Assembly: GCF_000338295.1 (NCBI RefSeq)
Contig: NZ_ANMO01000202.1
Location: forward strand, 1 to 64,000
DNA: 64,000 nt
Direction of reading: 5' to 3'
Origin: Rhodopirellula europaea 6C
GTDB lineage: Bacteria; Planctomycetota; Planctomycetia; Pirellulales; Pirellulaceae
A program made the position numbers and the translations under genes. Below the pieces are notes generated by a model. It ran no database searches. It saw nothing but the letters and a program-made list of their open reading frames with translations, and was not told the origin of the DNA. This document shows positions 53,210-62,988 of the stretch, piece after piece. Every line of letters starts with the position of its first letter. Position 1 is the stretch's first letter.

Positions 53210-53621
53210 TCGAGGCGGCTCGGTTGCATAGGGGTGATGGGGAGGATGTCCCGGGGGTAAAGGCCTGATTCCGGAACAAGTTTTGGCGAATTCTAAACGT
53301 CCATGCCCAGATGCGGAAGGCAACCCGAACGCGGGCGGGAGGCCGATTTGACGCAGGCCGATCGATCAACCGATTGCACGGTTCGGGGCACAAATTCATT
53401 GCGAACAGACGCTTGGGAGCTACTGAGGACAACGTCGCGTTAGCCTATACGGCGGCCACGCGAGTGGTCTGGTCCGAAAATCGGACCGAATCGGCGTGAA
53501 ATCAGTGCCACCAGGACTTCGGAATCAAAACACGCCTTCGAAAAAACGCCAGCCCAATTAAGCTGGAGTGCGATCGCCGTCTGATCTCCGCTAGCTTTTT
53601 CTGAGTCGATTCCACCTCGCC
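53210..53621. other. divergent intergenic region
   Basis: About 410 bases between serC and the O-antigen-ligase-like gene, transcribed in opposite directions. I see no confident ORF, RNA gene or terminator; both promoters should lie here but no clear consensus was found. Confidence 0.4.
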
Positions 53622-54956
53622 ATGCTGCAACTCGCCCAGCAAATTCGAACGGCATGGAACGAATCTTCGTGGCTGGCGGTCACGACGTGGTGCTTGGTTG
53701 CTCTGTCTACTTTTTTCGGGCCGCTCGATATTGGTTCGGACGCAACGGCCATGACCGTTGGTTTGGACATCCGAGTCGCATGCAAGTTAGTTGTCGCAGG
53801 CCTAGCATTTTTGGTCGGCATGTATGGTTTGCTGACCTCTTCGGACGTGCGTCAAACTCTGACAACAATCCCACCCGTCGTTTTGTTGACAATTTTGATG
53901 TTGGTCGGTTTGGCAACACCGATCGCAATTAGCAGTTCATCGTTGCCTGCGGTTTTGATCAACGTTGCCTACGTTTTGTTTATCGTTGTTGCATTGTTCA
54001 GCATCAGGCTGCGTGGGGTGGTCACCGCTGTTTTGGTGGGCGTGACCGCGACAATGGGAGTGGCACTGTTTTTGTACTTTTTTGTGCCGAAGTTTGGTTC
54101 GTTTCCTGAATTGCTGGCCGATGGCTTGGTCGTCAATCGAATGTCAGGAACGGCTCATCCCAATGCAGTGGGAAGAGCGATGGTGCTAGGCCTGATCGCA
54201 ACGTTGTACTTACGGCGAAGTGACGTGTTGCGATTGAAGGTGACTTTGCTACTAACGGCATGTTTTGCACTGGGGGCGTACCTGGCCTGGAGTCGGACGG
54301 CGTTGCTGGCCGGTGCGTTTGGGGTAGGCATCTTGTACTTAGATCAGCTCCGAGGACGATTCGGAGTTTCCGCCGTTGCGTTGCTTGCCTTGCTAAGCAT
54401 TTTGGGAGTCACATTCATCTATGCGACTGGGCGAGAGGACCAATTAGTTGGGAAGGTGCTCGAAAAACTTTCCAAATCTGGCGATGCAGAGGAGATCATG
54501 AGCGGGACGGGGCGTTCCGAAATTTGGGCCGAAGCGACTAATCTAATCATGCAGCGTCCTATCATTGGGCATGGTTTCAACGCCGCTCCTATCTTGATGC
54601 TCGACTATTCCCAAGCGACACACAACGCGGTTCTTCATGCATCGTTGGCGGGAGGATTGATCGCAGGGGCATTGATGGCTGGATTGTTGCTTTGGAATCT
54701 TTACCTCGTGTTTTTCGCTGAGAATTTGTTGATTCGAGCGTTCTCTGCTTTCACGATTCTTTCGTGCTTGACTGAAGACACCGTACTGGAGATTTTCCCT
54801 GGACCATGCACCATTGTATGGATGGTGTGCGTCTTTTATCCCGCGTTAGTGAATGTGCACCAGTCAGAATCGTTTGACGGCTTTGATTACCATCTCGACG
54901 AAGCTGAAACGAAGGCGGATGACCGTGGACTCATTGGAGTCTTACGGACATCATGA
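53622..54956 (+). CDS. O-antigen ligase/polymerase-like membrane protein
   Basis: A 444-residue protein with about ten to twelve hydrophobic segments and the Wzy_C-type core: SGTAHPNAVGRAMVLGLI, YLAWSRTALLAGAFG, a loop with GTGRSEIWAEATNLIMQRPIIGHGFN, and THNAVLHASLAGGLIAG. These are the periplasmic loop residues (Arg, His, Gly) of the O-antigen ligase/WaaL and Wzy superfamily. It should add or polymerise lipid-linked glycan at the outer face of the cytoplasmic membrane. Its stop overlaps the ATG of a GT4 glycosyltransferase by four bases (ATGA). Confidence 0.85.
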   Translation: MLQLAQQIRTAWNESSWLAVTTWCLVALSTFFGPLDIGSDATAMTVGLDIRVACKLVVAGLAFLVGMYGLLTSSDVRQTLTTIPPVVLLTILMLVGLATPIAISSSSLPAVLINVAYVLFIVVALFSIRLRGVVTAVLVGVTATMGVALFLYFFVPKFGSFPELLADGLVVNRMSGTAHPNAVGRAMVLGLIATLYLRRSDVLRLKVTLLLTACFALGAYLAWSRTALLAGAFGVGILYLDQLRGRFGVSAVALLALLSILGVTFIYATGREDQLVGKVLEKLSKSGDAEEIMSGTGRSEIWAEATNLIMQRPIIGHGFNAAPILMLDYSQATHNAVLHASLAGGLIAGALMAGLLLWNLYLVFFAENLLIRAFSAFTILSCLTEDTVLEIFPGPCTIVWMVCVFYPALVNVHQSESFDGFDYHLDEAETKADDRGLIGVLRTS

Positions 54957-56149
54957 AGCGAGCCTCTAACGCGACGGTCGTCTACCTACGCAACTTTTTC
55001 GCGCCTGATTCCATTGCCATCGCCCAGGCGTGGGATCGCCGTGTTGGAAAATTGATTGTATTGATTTCCGTCTCGATGGAGGGCAATCGAAGTTGGAAGC
55101 CCGATGATGGTGGGCTCGATGTGAGGCGGCAGAAAACTTGGACTCGAACTCGGGTCGATCACCATCCGAGTGGATATTCTGATATTAACTATGTCCACTT
55201 TCCGATCGATACGACGCGGCAATTGAAGCGAGCAAAGGCTGATGTCGTGGTGTCGAACGAACTGGGACTGCGGTCCATCTTGTCTGCTTTCCACTGTTCG
55301 CGATCTGGATGGTTTGGATTGCGAAAACGTCGGTGCCAGTTAGTCATCGCCGTCAGCACTTCGCCGTGGATCGAGGCCAGTCGATCGGGTTGGTTGCGAA
55401 AAAAACAGCGTTCGTTGTTGCTCGCCCGAGCGGACCGAGTGACGTTTAACGGCCCCGAGTGCAAGCAATGGTTGCTTGGACTCGGCGTCCCGGAAGATCG
55501 ATTGGCCCCGTTTGACTATTCGGCGGATCCAACCAAGATCTACAGAGGTGAACTCCAAAGCCAAACAGCCGATTGTGTTCGTGTGTTGACCGTTGGTCAG
55601 TTGATTGATCGCAAGGGCGTTCGCGAAGGATTGGCGAACATGATAGAGGTGACGCGTCAATCTCCGGACCTGCTCATTGAATGGACACTGATCGGTGGCG
55701 GCCCACTGCTGGCCGAACTGAAAGAGGTGGCGATGCCGGACAACTTGAGGATCGATTGGCGAGGCAATTGCAATGCCGAACAGATTCGTGATGCCTATCG
55801 TGATCACGAGATCATGTTCTTCCCGACCCGTGGCGACGAATGGGGATTGGTCGTCGACGAGGCTCTTCACAGCGGGTTGGTCGTGATTGGGAATGAGCGA
55901 GCCCAAGCAGTGGCAGCCTTGATTCGTGATGGGCACAATGGTTGGATCGTCGAAATTGATCGAGCGGACTCATTGGCTCATGCCATCAGCGCCTACGCCA
56001 AACTCGACGCGACGGAAAGAATGAAGATGCGTCAGCAGGCGAGAGAATCGGTTGTCGATCGAACGCCCGAAAACTCAGCAGATCAGATCACGAGTCTGAT
56101 CGATCAGATGTTGGCGGAGCCTCGAAGCGACGATTCCAGCCACCGTTGA
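54953..56149 (+). CDS. GT4-family glycosyltransferase
   Basis: A 398-residue GT-B glycosyltransferase. The C-terminal Rossmann half (about 195-380) has VLTVGQLIDRKGV, TLIGGGPLLAELK, RGNCNAEQIRDAYRDHEIMF (quoted in part) and the donor-binding E-x7-E block in FFPTRGDEWGLVVDEALHSG. The N-terminal half contains VVSNELGLRSIL and a Trp/Arg-rich loop. It is coupled to the O-antigen-ligase-like gene by an ATGA overlap, so it likely makes or extends the same surface polysaccharide. The 3' end overlaps the convergent SDR gene by 62 bases. Confidence 0.85.
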   Translation: MKRASNATVVYLRNFFAPDSIAIAQAWDRRVGKLIVLISVSMEGNRSWKPDDGGLDVRRQKTWTRTRVDHHPSGYSDINYVHFPIDTTRQLKRAKADVVVSNELGLRSILSAFHCSRSGWFGLRKRRCQLVIAVSTSPWIEASRSGWLRKKQRSLLLARADRVTFNGPECKQWLLGLGVPEDRLAPFDYSADPTKIYRGELQSQTADCVRVLTVGQLIDRKGVREGLANMIEVTRQSPDLLIEWTLIGGGPLLAELKEVAMPDNLRIDWRGNCNAEQIRDAYRDHEIMFFPTRGDEWGLVVDEALHSGLVVIGNERAQAVAALIRDGHNGWIVEIDRADSLAHAISAYAKLDATERMKMRQQARESVVDRTPENSADQITSLIDQMLAEPRSDDSSHR

Positions 56150-56930
56150 CGTTGATGTTTTGGCCGGTGACGAAACTGTTCTCGGGTGCGGCCAAGTAAG
56201 CGACCGCCTCGGCGATGTCTTTCGGTTTCCCCCAGCGGTGCATCAGCGATTGATGCTTCGCTCGGTCGTCCCAGTAACCCGACGTGGTTTCGCCCCAAGC
56301 CGTTTGCGTCCATCCGGGTGAGACCGTGTTGACTCGCACGTGCGGTGCCAACGTTTGTGCGAGCGAAGCTGAGAACGCCATCACCGCGGCTTTGACCGGA
56401 CCGAACATCATTCCCGCATCGCCTTCCATTCCAAGCGGGGCTTGGTCCCATCCGATGAAGGTCATCGACGGCACGATCGAGTCATTCCGTTTCTGTGTGC
56501 AGACTTGCTGCTTCAGCCGTTCGCCGACCAATCGCGAAAGTGTGATGGTGCCTTGGACGTCGACGGCCAGCAGTCTTTGGAGCTTTTCGTCAAACGACCA
56601 TTCTGCCGCGGCACCGGTCAGCACATCCAGACCCGCATTGTTGACCCAGGTTTGGATGCCGCCGGAAAACTTGAACGCTTCCTCTGCCAATCGCCGCACG
56701 TCGTTCGAGTCAGCTAGGTCCGCCGCGATGATTTCGGCGTCTTGGTCTTGTTCTCGAATCGCTGCCGCGGTCGATTCGGCCCCCTCTCGATTTCGACGGT
56801 AGTGGATGAGGAATCGAGAATGTCTGCCCAAGGAATTTTCGTATTCTGCCAGCCGGATCGCAATTGCCTGGCCGATGCCGCTGGAGGCACCGGTGACGAC
56901 GATGCCGGATGGGATCGGTTTTGCAGGCAT
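56088..56930 (-). CDS. short-chain dehydrogenase/reductase (FabG-like)
   Basis: A 280-residue SDR with GIVVTGASSGIGQAIA, NNAGLDVL and PENSFVTGQNINVNGG. Where the standard enzyme has Tyr-x3-Lys, it reads MMFGPVKAAVMAFS, keeping Lys but with Phe at the Tyr position, so catalysis may differ. The start at ATG 56930 begins immediately before the Rossmann motif. The last about 20 residues, rich in charged/Ser, are encoded in the 62-base antisense overlap with the GT4 gene. Substrate unknown. Confidence 0.85.
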   Translation of the reverse strand: MPAKPIPSGIVVTGASSGIGQAIAIRLAEYENSLGRHSRFLIHYRRNREGAESTAAAIREQDQDAEIIAADLADSNDVRRLAEEAFKFSGGIQTWVNNAGLDVLTGAAAEWSFDEKLQRLLAVDVQGTITLSRLVGERLKQQVCTQKRNDSIVPSMTFIGWDQAPLGMEGDAGMMFGPVKAAVMAFSASLAQTLAPHVRVNTVSPGWTQTAWGETTSGYWDDRAKHQSLMHRWGKPKDIAEAVAYLAAPENSFVTGQNINVNGGWNRRFEAPPTSDRSDS

Positions 56931-57052
56931 GACAAAGCTCGAGCGGCAAGGAGCGGTTGGCCAGGATGCGATTGGCCGTTGAACCATGGGAACGACGTGA
57001 TGAAGCTTAGCAATCCCGGCGGAGCGAGGAACCGGTCGGTGCCGATGCGGAG

Positions 57053-57066
57053 GGACGCGAGCGTCC
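57053..57066. repeat. GGACGC-GA-GCGTCC palindrome
   Basis: A 6-base inverted repeat with two-base centre in the divergent space between the SDR and CNNM/CorC-like genes. It may be an operator or part of a dispersed intergenic repeat; a genome-wide count would decide. Confidence 0.3.
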
Positions 57067-57171
57067 GGCCCAACGTCGATTCGATAGAATCAGAGGGCGG
57101 TTACACGATTTGCGTGTGCTGTATGATGGGCACGCCCGAGCTCCGGTTCCTTCTCATTGAATTCGACTTCC

Positions 57172-58365
57172 ATGCTTCTGCTAGTTTATCTCGTCGCGGC
57201 CATCGGCTTCTCTTTTTACTGCAGTGTTGCCGAGGCGGTGTTGCTGTCGATCACGCCTTCGTTCGTCGCAACGCTGGAAAAGACCAAGCCGCTCGCGGCG
57301 AAACGTTTGAGCCGGTTGAAGGCCAACATTGATCGCCCGCTGGCAGCAATTTTGAGTTTGAACACGATCGCCCACACGATTGGTGCGGCCGGGGTGGGGG
57401 CCGAAGCGTCCAAGTTGTATGGCGACACCGCCTACGGTGGTCACGCGGTTGGTATCGCCAGTGCGTTGATGACGCTTTTGGTGTTGGTTTTCAGTGAGAT
57501 CATTCCGAAAACCATCGGTGCGTTGCACTGGCGAACACTTGGCCCGATGGTGGCAGCCTCGGTGGGCTATTTGATTGTCTTGTTGTATCCGTTGGTCTGG
57601 ATGAGCGAGCAGTTGACCAAGGTTTTGTCAGGCGGCAAGAGTCACCACACACTGACTCGAGATGAGCTGTCCGCGATGGCCGAAATCGGAGCCCAACAAG
57701 GTGTTTTGGAAGATCACGAATCGCGAGTGTTTCAGTCGTTGATGAGACTGCCCGATTTGACCGCTCAAGACATCATGACTCCGCGGGTCGTCATCATCGC
57801 CTATCCCGAAACGATGACCGTGGGAGAATTGCTCGAGAAAGCGTCGCCCAACCAATCGGCCGATCGCGAATCGAATAGCTACGGTTCGGGCAACACGGAG
57901 CCATCGACTCTCAGCGGCGAGGTGGCGGATCTGCCGGTCTCACGTATTCCGATTTACGATCAGCAACTCGATCGCATCACCGGGTTCGTATTGAAGGTCG
58001 ACTTGCTGCTCGCTCATACACGCGGCCAATCGGACCGTCAGCTAAAAGAATTCCTGCGTCCCGTCGCTGTGGTTCGGCACAATCGGCCGTTGCCCAAGTT
58101 GTTGGAAATCCTTCTCGAAGGACGCCACCATTTGGCGATGGTCAGCGATGATTATGGCAGCATCGTCGGCTTGGTAACGTTGGAAGACCTGGTGGAAACG
58201 CTACTCGGCCTGGAAATTGTCGACGAGTCGGACAAACAGGTCGATTTGCAGCAATACGCCCGAAAACGTTGGGAAGAACGAGCCGCTCGGATCGGCATTC
58301 AGCCGCTCGATGAGCCGCCTGGAGGCGTCGAAGTCGTCGAGACCGGCGACGAACCGCAGCATTGA
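57172..58365 (+). CDS. CNNM/CorC-type transporter-like protein (DUF21 + CBS domains)
   Basis: A 397-residue integral membrane protein with an N-terminal DUF21 (CNNM) domain of three to four hydrophobic segments (about 2-25, 60-80, 90-115, 125-145; FSEIIPKTIGALHW is the hallmark), followed by RDELSAMAEIGAQQGVLEDHE and a CBS pair (about 195-350; DIMTPRVVII, SRIPIYDQQLDRITGFV, MVSDDYGSIVGLVTLEDLVETLLG). Relatives move Mg2+ or Co2+ across the membrane. A Ser/Asn/Gly-rich insertion interrupts the first CBS domain (about 225-250). A TTG at 57157 is an alternative start. The short C-terminal tail lacks a CorC_HlyC domain. Its end overlaps folC by 67 bases. Confidence 0.88.
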   Translation: MLLLVYLVAAIGFSFYCSVAEAVLLSITPSFVATLEKTKPLAAKRLSRLKANIDRPLAAILSLNTIAHTIGAAGVGAEASKLYGDTAYGGHAVGIASALMTLLVLVFSEIIPKTIGALHWRTLGPMVAASVGYLIVLLYPLVWMSEQLTKVLSGGKSHHTLTRDELSAMAEIGAQQGVLEDHESRVFQSLMRLPDLTAQDIMTPRVVIIAYPETMTVGELLEKASPNQSADRESNSYGSGNTEPSTLSGEVADLPVSRIPIYDQQLDRITGFVLKVDLLLAHTRGQSDRQLKEFLRPVAVVRHNRPLPKLLEILLEGRHHLAMVSDDYGSIVGLVTLEDLVETLLGLEIVDESDKQVDLQQYARKRWEERAARIGIQPLDEPPGGVEVVETGDEPQH

Positions 58366-59927
58366 ATCAACCATGGTCGGAGCTCCGCTGCAAGGAAGAA
58401 TGAGCCGCAGATGACCAGGACGCCGCCGACGTTGAGGGAGTCGACCGCGTTCTGAACCGCCTCCATGGGACGCTCGAATGAGGTGATGTGATCGGGGGAC
58501 AATCCGGCTTGCAGTGCCGTGCGATGCAAATCGTCGACTGGAACGAACCGTGGATTGCCTTCGTACCGGGTGAGGGTCCATCGGTCGAAGTGTGGCTGCA
58601 TTCTTTGCAGCATCGCCAGCACATTCTTATCGGCGCTGGTGCCGAACAAGCACGATCGTTGTCGTTTCGGCATACGTTGATTCAACACGTTCAGCATCGC
58701 CTCGATCGAGTCGGCATTGTGAGCCGTGTCCAGCAACACCACTCGATCGTCCGGCAAATCGAATCGTTCCAGTCGAGCTTCCATTTGTAGTGACGACAGA
58801 CACTGATGGATGCGTTGTTCGGGACGAAGCTTTCGTGTGACATCGGGCAACGCATCCACCAACGCCAACGCGATCGCCGCGTTGCGAACTTGGTGGGCTC
58901 CTTCGAGCTTCAAATCCACGACCGTGTCTGCTGGCAACCAATCGCCGAGCCCGCTGATTTGGAAGCTGCTGCCCCAGCATTTTTGGGATGCCGTGTCGGG
59001 TGTGATTTGAATATCGTCACCGAGGTGTGTCAGCGGTGCGCTAATTTGGTCGGCGATTCGAACGATCACGTCTCGTACTGGACCGCTGGGAACGCCGTTG
59101 ATAGCCGGCGTATCTCGTTTGAAAATGCCCGCTTTCTCGGCTGCGATCAATTCCTTCGTCTCACCGAGCACATGTTGGTGGTCCAACCCTATGCTGGTAA
59201 TCGCGGTGGCGTGACTTTGGAACACATTCGTGCTGTCGAGCCGTCCACCCAACCCGGTTTCTAAAACCCAAACATCACATTGCCGCCGATGGAAGTGTTC
59301 AATCGCCATCGCCGTGGTTAGTTCAAAGAACGACGGGCCGCCGATGGGAGCGGCCGCCATCGCCTCGACGATCGGTCGCATGGAATCGATCAGTCCGATC
59401 ATTTCCTCGGGAGTCGCGTTCTCGCCATCGACTCGAAACCGTTCTTCCAGGTGCACCAGGTGCGGCGACGTGTAAAGACCAACACGGTATCCGGCCTGGT
59501 GAAGCAGTGCAGCGACCATGGTGGCGGCGCTGCCTTTTCCTTTTGTGCCCGCCAGGTGAACGATTTGAACGCCGGTCGATTCGCCGGGCTGGATGATGGA
59601 GTCTGGTTTCGCCGATTCATCCGCGGCGGAATTCGTCTCACTGGATGGGGGGATTTGGCCGAGTTCATTGGAATCGACCGTGAGATGCTGACCATGCCCT
59701 AGTCGCTGGATCAAATCCCGCATTCGATCCAGTGTAAAACGATAACGCGAACCGGATGATGCCAGCTTTTCGTAGTCAATTCGGTCGACCAACCAACCCA
59801 GTGCGGCTTGATAGGCATCACTTTTTCGCGAGATCACGGTCGATCTGCTTTCGATCTCTGAATCATCGTGATCGGGGTGAAATAGTCGGTGACGCCGGGA
59901 CATGGATCGCCCGCGCGGCGTTAGCAT
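58299..59927 (-). CDS. folC: folylpolyglutamate synthase / dihydrofolate synthase
   Basis: A 542-residue Mur-ligase-family enzyme adding glutamate to folates and, in bacteria, glutamate to dihydropteroate. The ATP loop is HLAGTKGKGSAATM, followed by YTSPHLVHLEERFRVDG, WVLETGLGGRLDSTNV, TSIGLDHQHVLGET and the C-terminal LLDTAHNADSIEA. It is about 100 residues longer than the usual 430 because of an N-terminal extension and an insertion (about 80-115) rich in Ser, Glu and Asp before the P-loop. ATG 59903 is an alternative start. The 3' end overlaps the CNNM gene by 67 bases. Confidence 0.93.
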   Translation of the reverse strand: MLTPRGRSMSRRHRLFHPDHDDSEIESRSTVISRKSDAYQAALGWLVDRIDYEKLASSGSRYRFTLDRMRDLIQRLGHGQHLTVDSNELGQIPPSSETNSAADESAKPDSIIQPGESTGVQIVHLAGTKGKGSAATMVAALLHQAGYRVGLYTSPHLVHLEERFRVDGENATPEEMIGLIDSMRPIVEAMAAAPIGGPSFFELTTAMAIEHFHRRQCDVWVLETGLGGRLDSTNVFQSHATAITSIGLDHQHVLGETKELIAAEKAGIFKRDTPAINGVPSGPVRDVIVRIADQISAPLTHLGDDIQITPDTASQKCWGSSFQISGLGDWLPADTVVDLKLEGAHQVRNAAIALALVDALPDVTRKLRPEQRIHQCLSSLQMEARLERFDLPDDRVVLLDTAHNADSIEAMLNVLNQRMPKRQRSCLFGTSADKNVLAMLQRMQPHFDRWTLTRYEGNPRFVPVDDLHRTALQAGLSPDHITSFERPMEAVQNAVDSLNVGGVLVICGSFFLAAELRPWLIQCCGSSPVSTTSTPPGGSSSG

Positions 59928-60097
59928 GCGGGAATCGAACAGTCGCAGTGATAAAAATAGAAACCATGGCTGACAACCCCGAACCGTCTGGGAGAATGCC
60001 TCGTAGCGTAGGGGACTTCTCCGTAGGCTCGGATTTTTGATGAGTCTCCTTCATCCATTTTATTCGTCTTTTCTCTTTGAGTCGGGATCCTTCATCC

Positions 60098-61102
60098 GTG
60101 AGTACCGAACCCAATGCGGCTGTGGCTGACGCGCCACAAACCGCGACACCGGATTCTGCCGACGCCTCCAGCTCGGTCGTCATCGAGACCCGCAACCTGA
60201 GCAAGATTTACCGTGACTTTTGGGGCCGGAAAAAGGTTCACGCGTTGAAGTCCTTGGACATCGAAGTCCGCCCGGGAGAAATCTTTGGCTTGCTGGGCCC
60301 CAACGGAAGCGGCAAATCCACCACCATCAAGCTGATCCTCGGGCTGCTGTTTCCAACCAGTGGACGTGTTTTGGTGTTTGACCAAGACGCCAGCGAAACT
60401 CGCAAGAACGAGCGAATCGGGTATCTGCCCGAAGAATCGTACCTGTACAAATTTCTGACCGCGGACGAAACACTCGACTTCTATGGCCGACTGTTCGACT
60501 TGTCCGCCTCCGAGCGGCGTGACCGTGTGTCGCAATTGATCGAAATGGTCGGTCTTCAAGGTGCCAAGCACCGCCAGTTGAAGGAATACAGTAAGGGAAT
60601 GACCCGCCGAGTCGGTTTGGCTCAGGCGTTGATCAACGACCCCGACCTGATCCTATTGGACGAACCGACTACCGGTTTGGACCCGATTGGTACTCGCGAA
60701 ATGAAGGACTTGATCCTCGGCCTTCGCGACCAAGGCAAAACCGTCTTGTTGTGCAGCCACCAGCTCGCCGACGTCCAAGACGTTTGTGACCGGGTCGCAA
60801 TTCTGCACCAAGGTGAACTGAAAGAGCTTGGCCGAGTCAGCGACCTGTTGAAGGTTCAAGACGTGACCGAAGTTCACGCGACGGGATTGTCCGACGCGGC
60901 CAAAACCGAAATCGCAGACGTCATCGCTCGGCATGGTGGCACGGTTCAGTCGATCGACAACCCAACCGCAACGATGGAAGACTTGTTCCTCAACATCGTT
61001 CGTGAGAGCGAGGCTCGACCGGGGGCTCGCCGAGTTTCTCAAGGTTCCGACGCGGCTTCCGCCAATGATGGCAGCAGCGACAGCGACGGAGGACAGGCAT
61101 GA
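60098..61102 (+). CDS. ABC transporter ATP-binding protein
   Basis: A 334-residue ATPase of an ABC-2 type exporter. Walker [11 protein letters not shown]-loop region [15 protein letters not shown], signature [15 protein letters not shown], Walker [14 protein letters not shown] and switch His in [11 protein letters not shown] are all intact. A Thr/Ala-rich stretch of about 30 residues precedes the domain and a Ser/Gly/Asp-rich tail follows. GTG 60098 is taken as the start; TTG 60077 is possible. It is coupled to the permease gene by an ATGA overlap and heads a three-gene unit. Confidence 0.93.
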   Translation: MSTEPNAAVADAPQTATPDSADASSSVVIETRNLSKIYRDFWGRKKVHALKSLDIEVRPGEIFGLLGPNGSGKSTTIKLILGLLFPTSGRVLVFDQDASETRKNERIGYLPEESYLYKFLTADETLDFYGRLFDLSASERRDRVSQLIEMVGLQGAKHRQLKEYSKGMTRRVGLAQALINDPDLILLDEPTTGLDPIGTREMKDLILGLRDQGKTVLLCSHQLADVQDVCDRVAILHQGELKELGRVSDLLKVQDVTEVHATGLSDAAKTEIADVIARHGGTVQSIDNPTATMEDLFLNIVRESEARPGARRVSQGSDAASANDGSSDSDGGQA

Positions 61103-62988
61103 ACCTACAACCGGAAGATTTCTGGTCGTATTCAGAATGGTTCTTTCGAGACGGTGCGTTTCTAGAAAGTGCCGCGTTGAAGGGTATCGTGTTGTTAGTC
61201 TTGGCCATCGTGCTGGGATTGATCGCGGGATACGTGATCTCGTCGTCCCGTTACGGTTCAGGCGAAGGCTTTTTTGCCGTCGCTCGAGCTGTTCGTGACT
61301 TCTTTCGATTCGACCTGCCTGGAACCAGCCTGCGACGCATCTTTGCTCTCGCGAGGCTCTCGTTCAAAGAAGCTCTTCGACGAAAAGTCCTCTACATCGT
61401 CGGCTTGTTTGTCGTGTTGTTGTTGCTGGCAGGTTGGTATCTCAACCCGCAAAGCGATGACCCCGCTCGACTTTATGTCAGCTTCGTGCTGACGATGACA
61501 AACTACTTGGTCTTGGCATTGGCACTATTTATCAGTGCGTTCTCCTTGCCCGAAGACATCAAAAACAAAACGATCTACACCATTGTCACCAAACCGGTCC
61601 GAGCGACTGAAATCATCGCTGGTCGAATGCTGGGTTTTGTTGGCGTCGGCACGATGATCCTCGTCCCGATGGGGTTACTCAGTTGGTTGTTTGTGGTCCG
61701 TGGTTTGGATCACACCCACCAAGAAGTCGTCGAAGTTCGCGAATTGCCGGGTGGTGGATACGAAGGTGAGACGGACTACGTCCAGTTCCACTCCCACACG
61801 TTCAAGTTGGACGAAACCGGCGAAGGGCTCACGAACATTGTTCGTGGTCACCGTCACGTCGTTCGTCGAAGCGAAGACGGAACGTTCCAGATCGGCCCGC
61901 CCCAAGGTGCACTGCGAGCACGGATCCCATCTTATGGTTCGATTCGTTTCCGAGACCGATCGGGTAACTTGCAAGAGGAAGGCATCGACGTCGGGAATGA
62001 GCGTTTGGCAGGTGGATACAGCAGCACTGGGATTGCCCGTCTGATTGGTGTCGCCAAAGGCAACCGCAAGATCGAGCACGGCTACGTCGAAGGCGGCTCG
62101 CTCGGTACCGCCGAGTTCACGTTTGATAACGTGACGCAAGAACGCTACCCCGATGGCATTCCGGTTGACCTCTCGTTGCGAGCCTATCGTTCCTACAAGG
62201 GCGACATCGAAACTGGCATCCGTGGTTCGGTCACGATGAAGCACCCCGACAAAGCCATCGAAAGCAATCCGGTTGCTTTCATCGTCGACGAGTACGAAGT
62301 CGACGAAAAGATTTTGCCGCTCGAGATCGAGGGCACTGACGGCAGCGAAACCCGCATGCTCAACGTGTTTGAAGATTTGGTCAACGAAAAAGGCCAAATC
62401 ATGATCATCGTTCGCTGCCTCGATCGCGCTCAGTACTTGGGTGTGACAAAGAGCGGTGTTTACCTGCACCCTGCCGACAATTCGTTTGGTTGGAACCTCA
62501 CCAAAGCTTACGGATCGATTTGGTTGCAGATGACGATGGTGATCGCTTTCGGCGTCATGTTCAGTACGTTTTTGACTGGACCCGTCGCGATGATCTCGAC
62601 CTTCGTCTGCGTGCTGCTTGGTTTCTCTGCGGAGCAAGTGTTCGATACCCGTCACTACATCGACAGTGGAATCGAGCGTGGAGGCGGACCAATTGAATCG
62701 ATGGTTCGTCTGCTTCGACAAGACGCCATGACGACTCAGTTGGACGTCGACACGGTCGCGGCAAAGGTGATCAAAACCGTCGACGCGGCCATTGTTTACG
62801 GCCTCGATGCGATCGCCACGGCACTGCCCAACCTTCCCAAAATGGTCGAGACGGCGGAGTACGCCGCATCGGGCTTTGATATTTTCGGTGCGTTGCTCGC
62901 GCGGCACGCCACGGCAACGTTCGGGTATGTCCTGCTTGCCTTTATCGTTAGTTATTTCATCCTGAAATCGCGTGAGATCGCGGCATGA
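61099..62988 (+). CDS. ABC-2 type permease with large extracytoplasmic insertion
   Basis: A 629-residue membrane protein. Hydrophobic segments appear at about 22-50, 95-115, 130-150, 175-200 ([19 protein letters not shown] precedes the fourth), then a soluble region of about 250 residues (215-470) with beta-rich character, then at about 475-515 and 605-625. The early [24 protein letters not shown] block and the [21 protein letters not shown] motif are typical of GldF/ABC-2 permeases. The large insertion lies outside the cytoplasm. It overlaps both the ATPase and the following gene by four bases. Substrate unknown. Confidence 0.85.
   Translation: MNLQPEDFWSYSEWFFRDGAFLESAALKGIVLLVLAIVLGLIAGYVISSSRYGSGEGFFAVARAVRDFFRFDLPGTSLRRIFALARLSFKEALRRKVLYIVGLFVVLLLLAGWYLNPQSDDPARLYVSFVLTMTNYLVLALALFISAFSLPEDIKNKTIYTIVTKPVRATEIIAGRMLGFVGVGTMILVPMGLLSWLFVVRGLDHTHQEVVEVRELPGGGYEGETDYVQFHSHTFKLDETGEGLTNIVRGHRHVVRRSEDGTFQIGPPQGALRARIPSYGSIRFRDRSGNLQEEGIDVGNERLAGGYSSTGIARLIGVAKGNRKIEHGYVEGGSLGTAEFTFDNVTQERYPDGIPVDLSLRAYRSYKGDIETGIRGSVTMKHPDKAIESNPVAFIVDEYEVDEKILPLEIEGTDGSETRMLNVFEDLVNEKGQIMIIVRCLDRAQYLGVTKSGVYLHPADNSFGWNLTKAYGSIWLQMTMVIAFGVMFSTFLTGPVAMISTFVCVLLGFSAEQVFDTRHYIDSGIERGGGPIESMVRLLRQDAMTTQLDVDTVAAKVIKTVDAAIVYGLDAIATALPNLPKMVETAEYAASGFDIFGALLARHATATFGYVLLAFIVSYFILKSREIAA

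Noticed and set aside
57122-57127. TATGAT as -10 of the CNNM-like gene
   Set aside because: No adequate -35 at a suitable distance; too weak to list.
61675-62907. Long antisense frame of about 410 codons within the ABC permease gene
   Set aside because: No recognisable domain, fully inside a well-supported gene.
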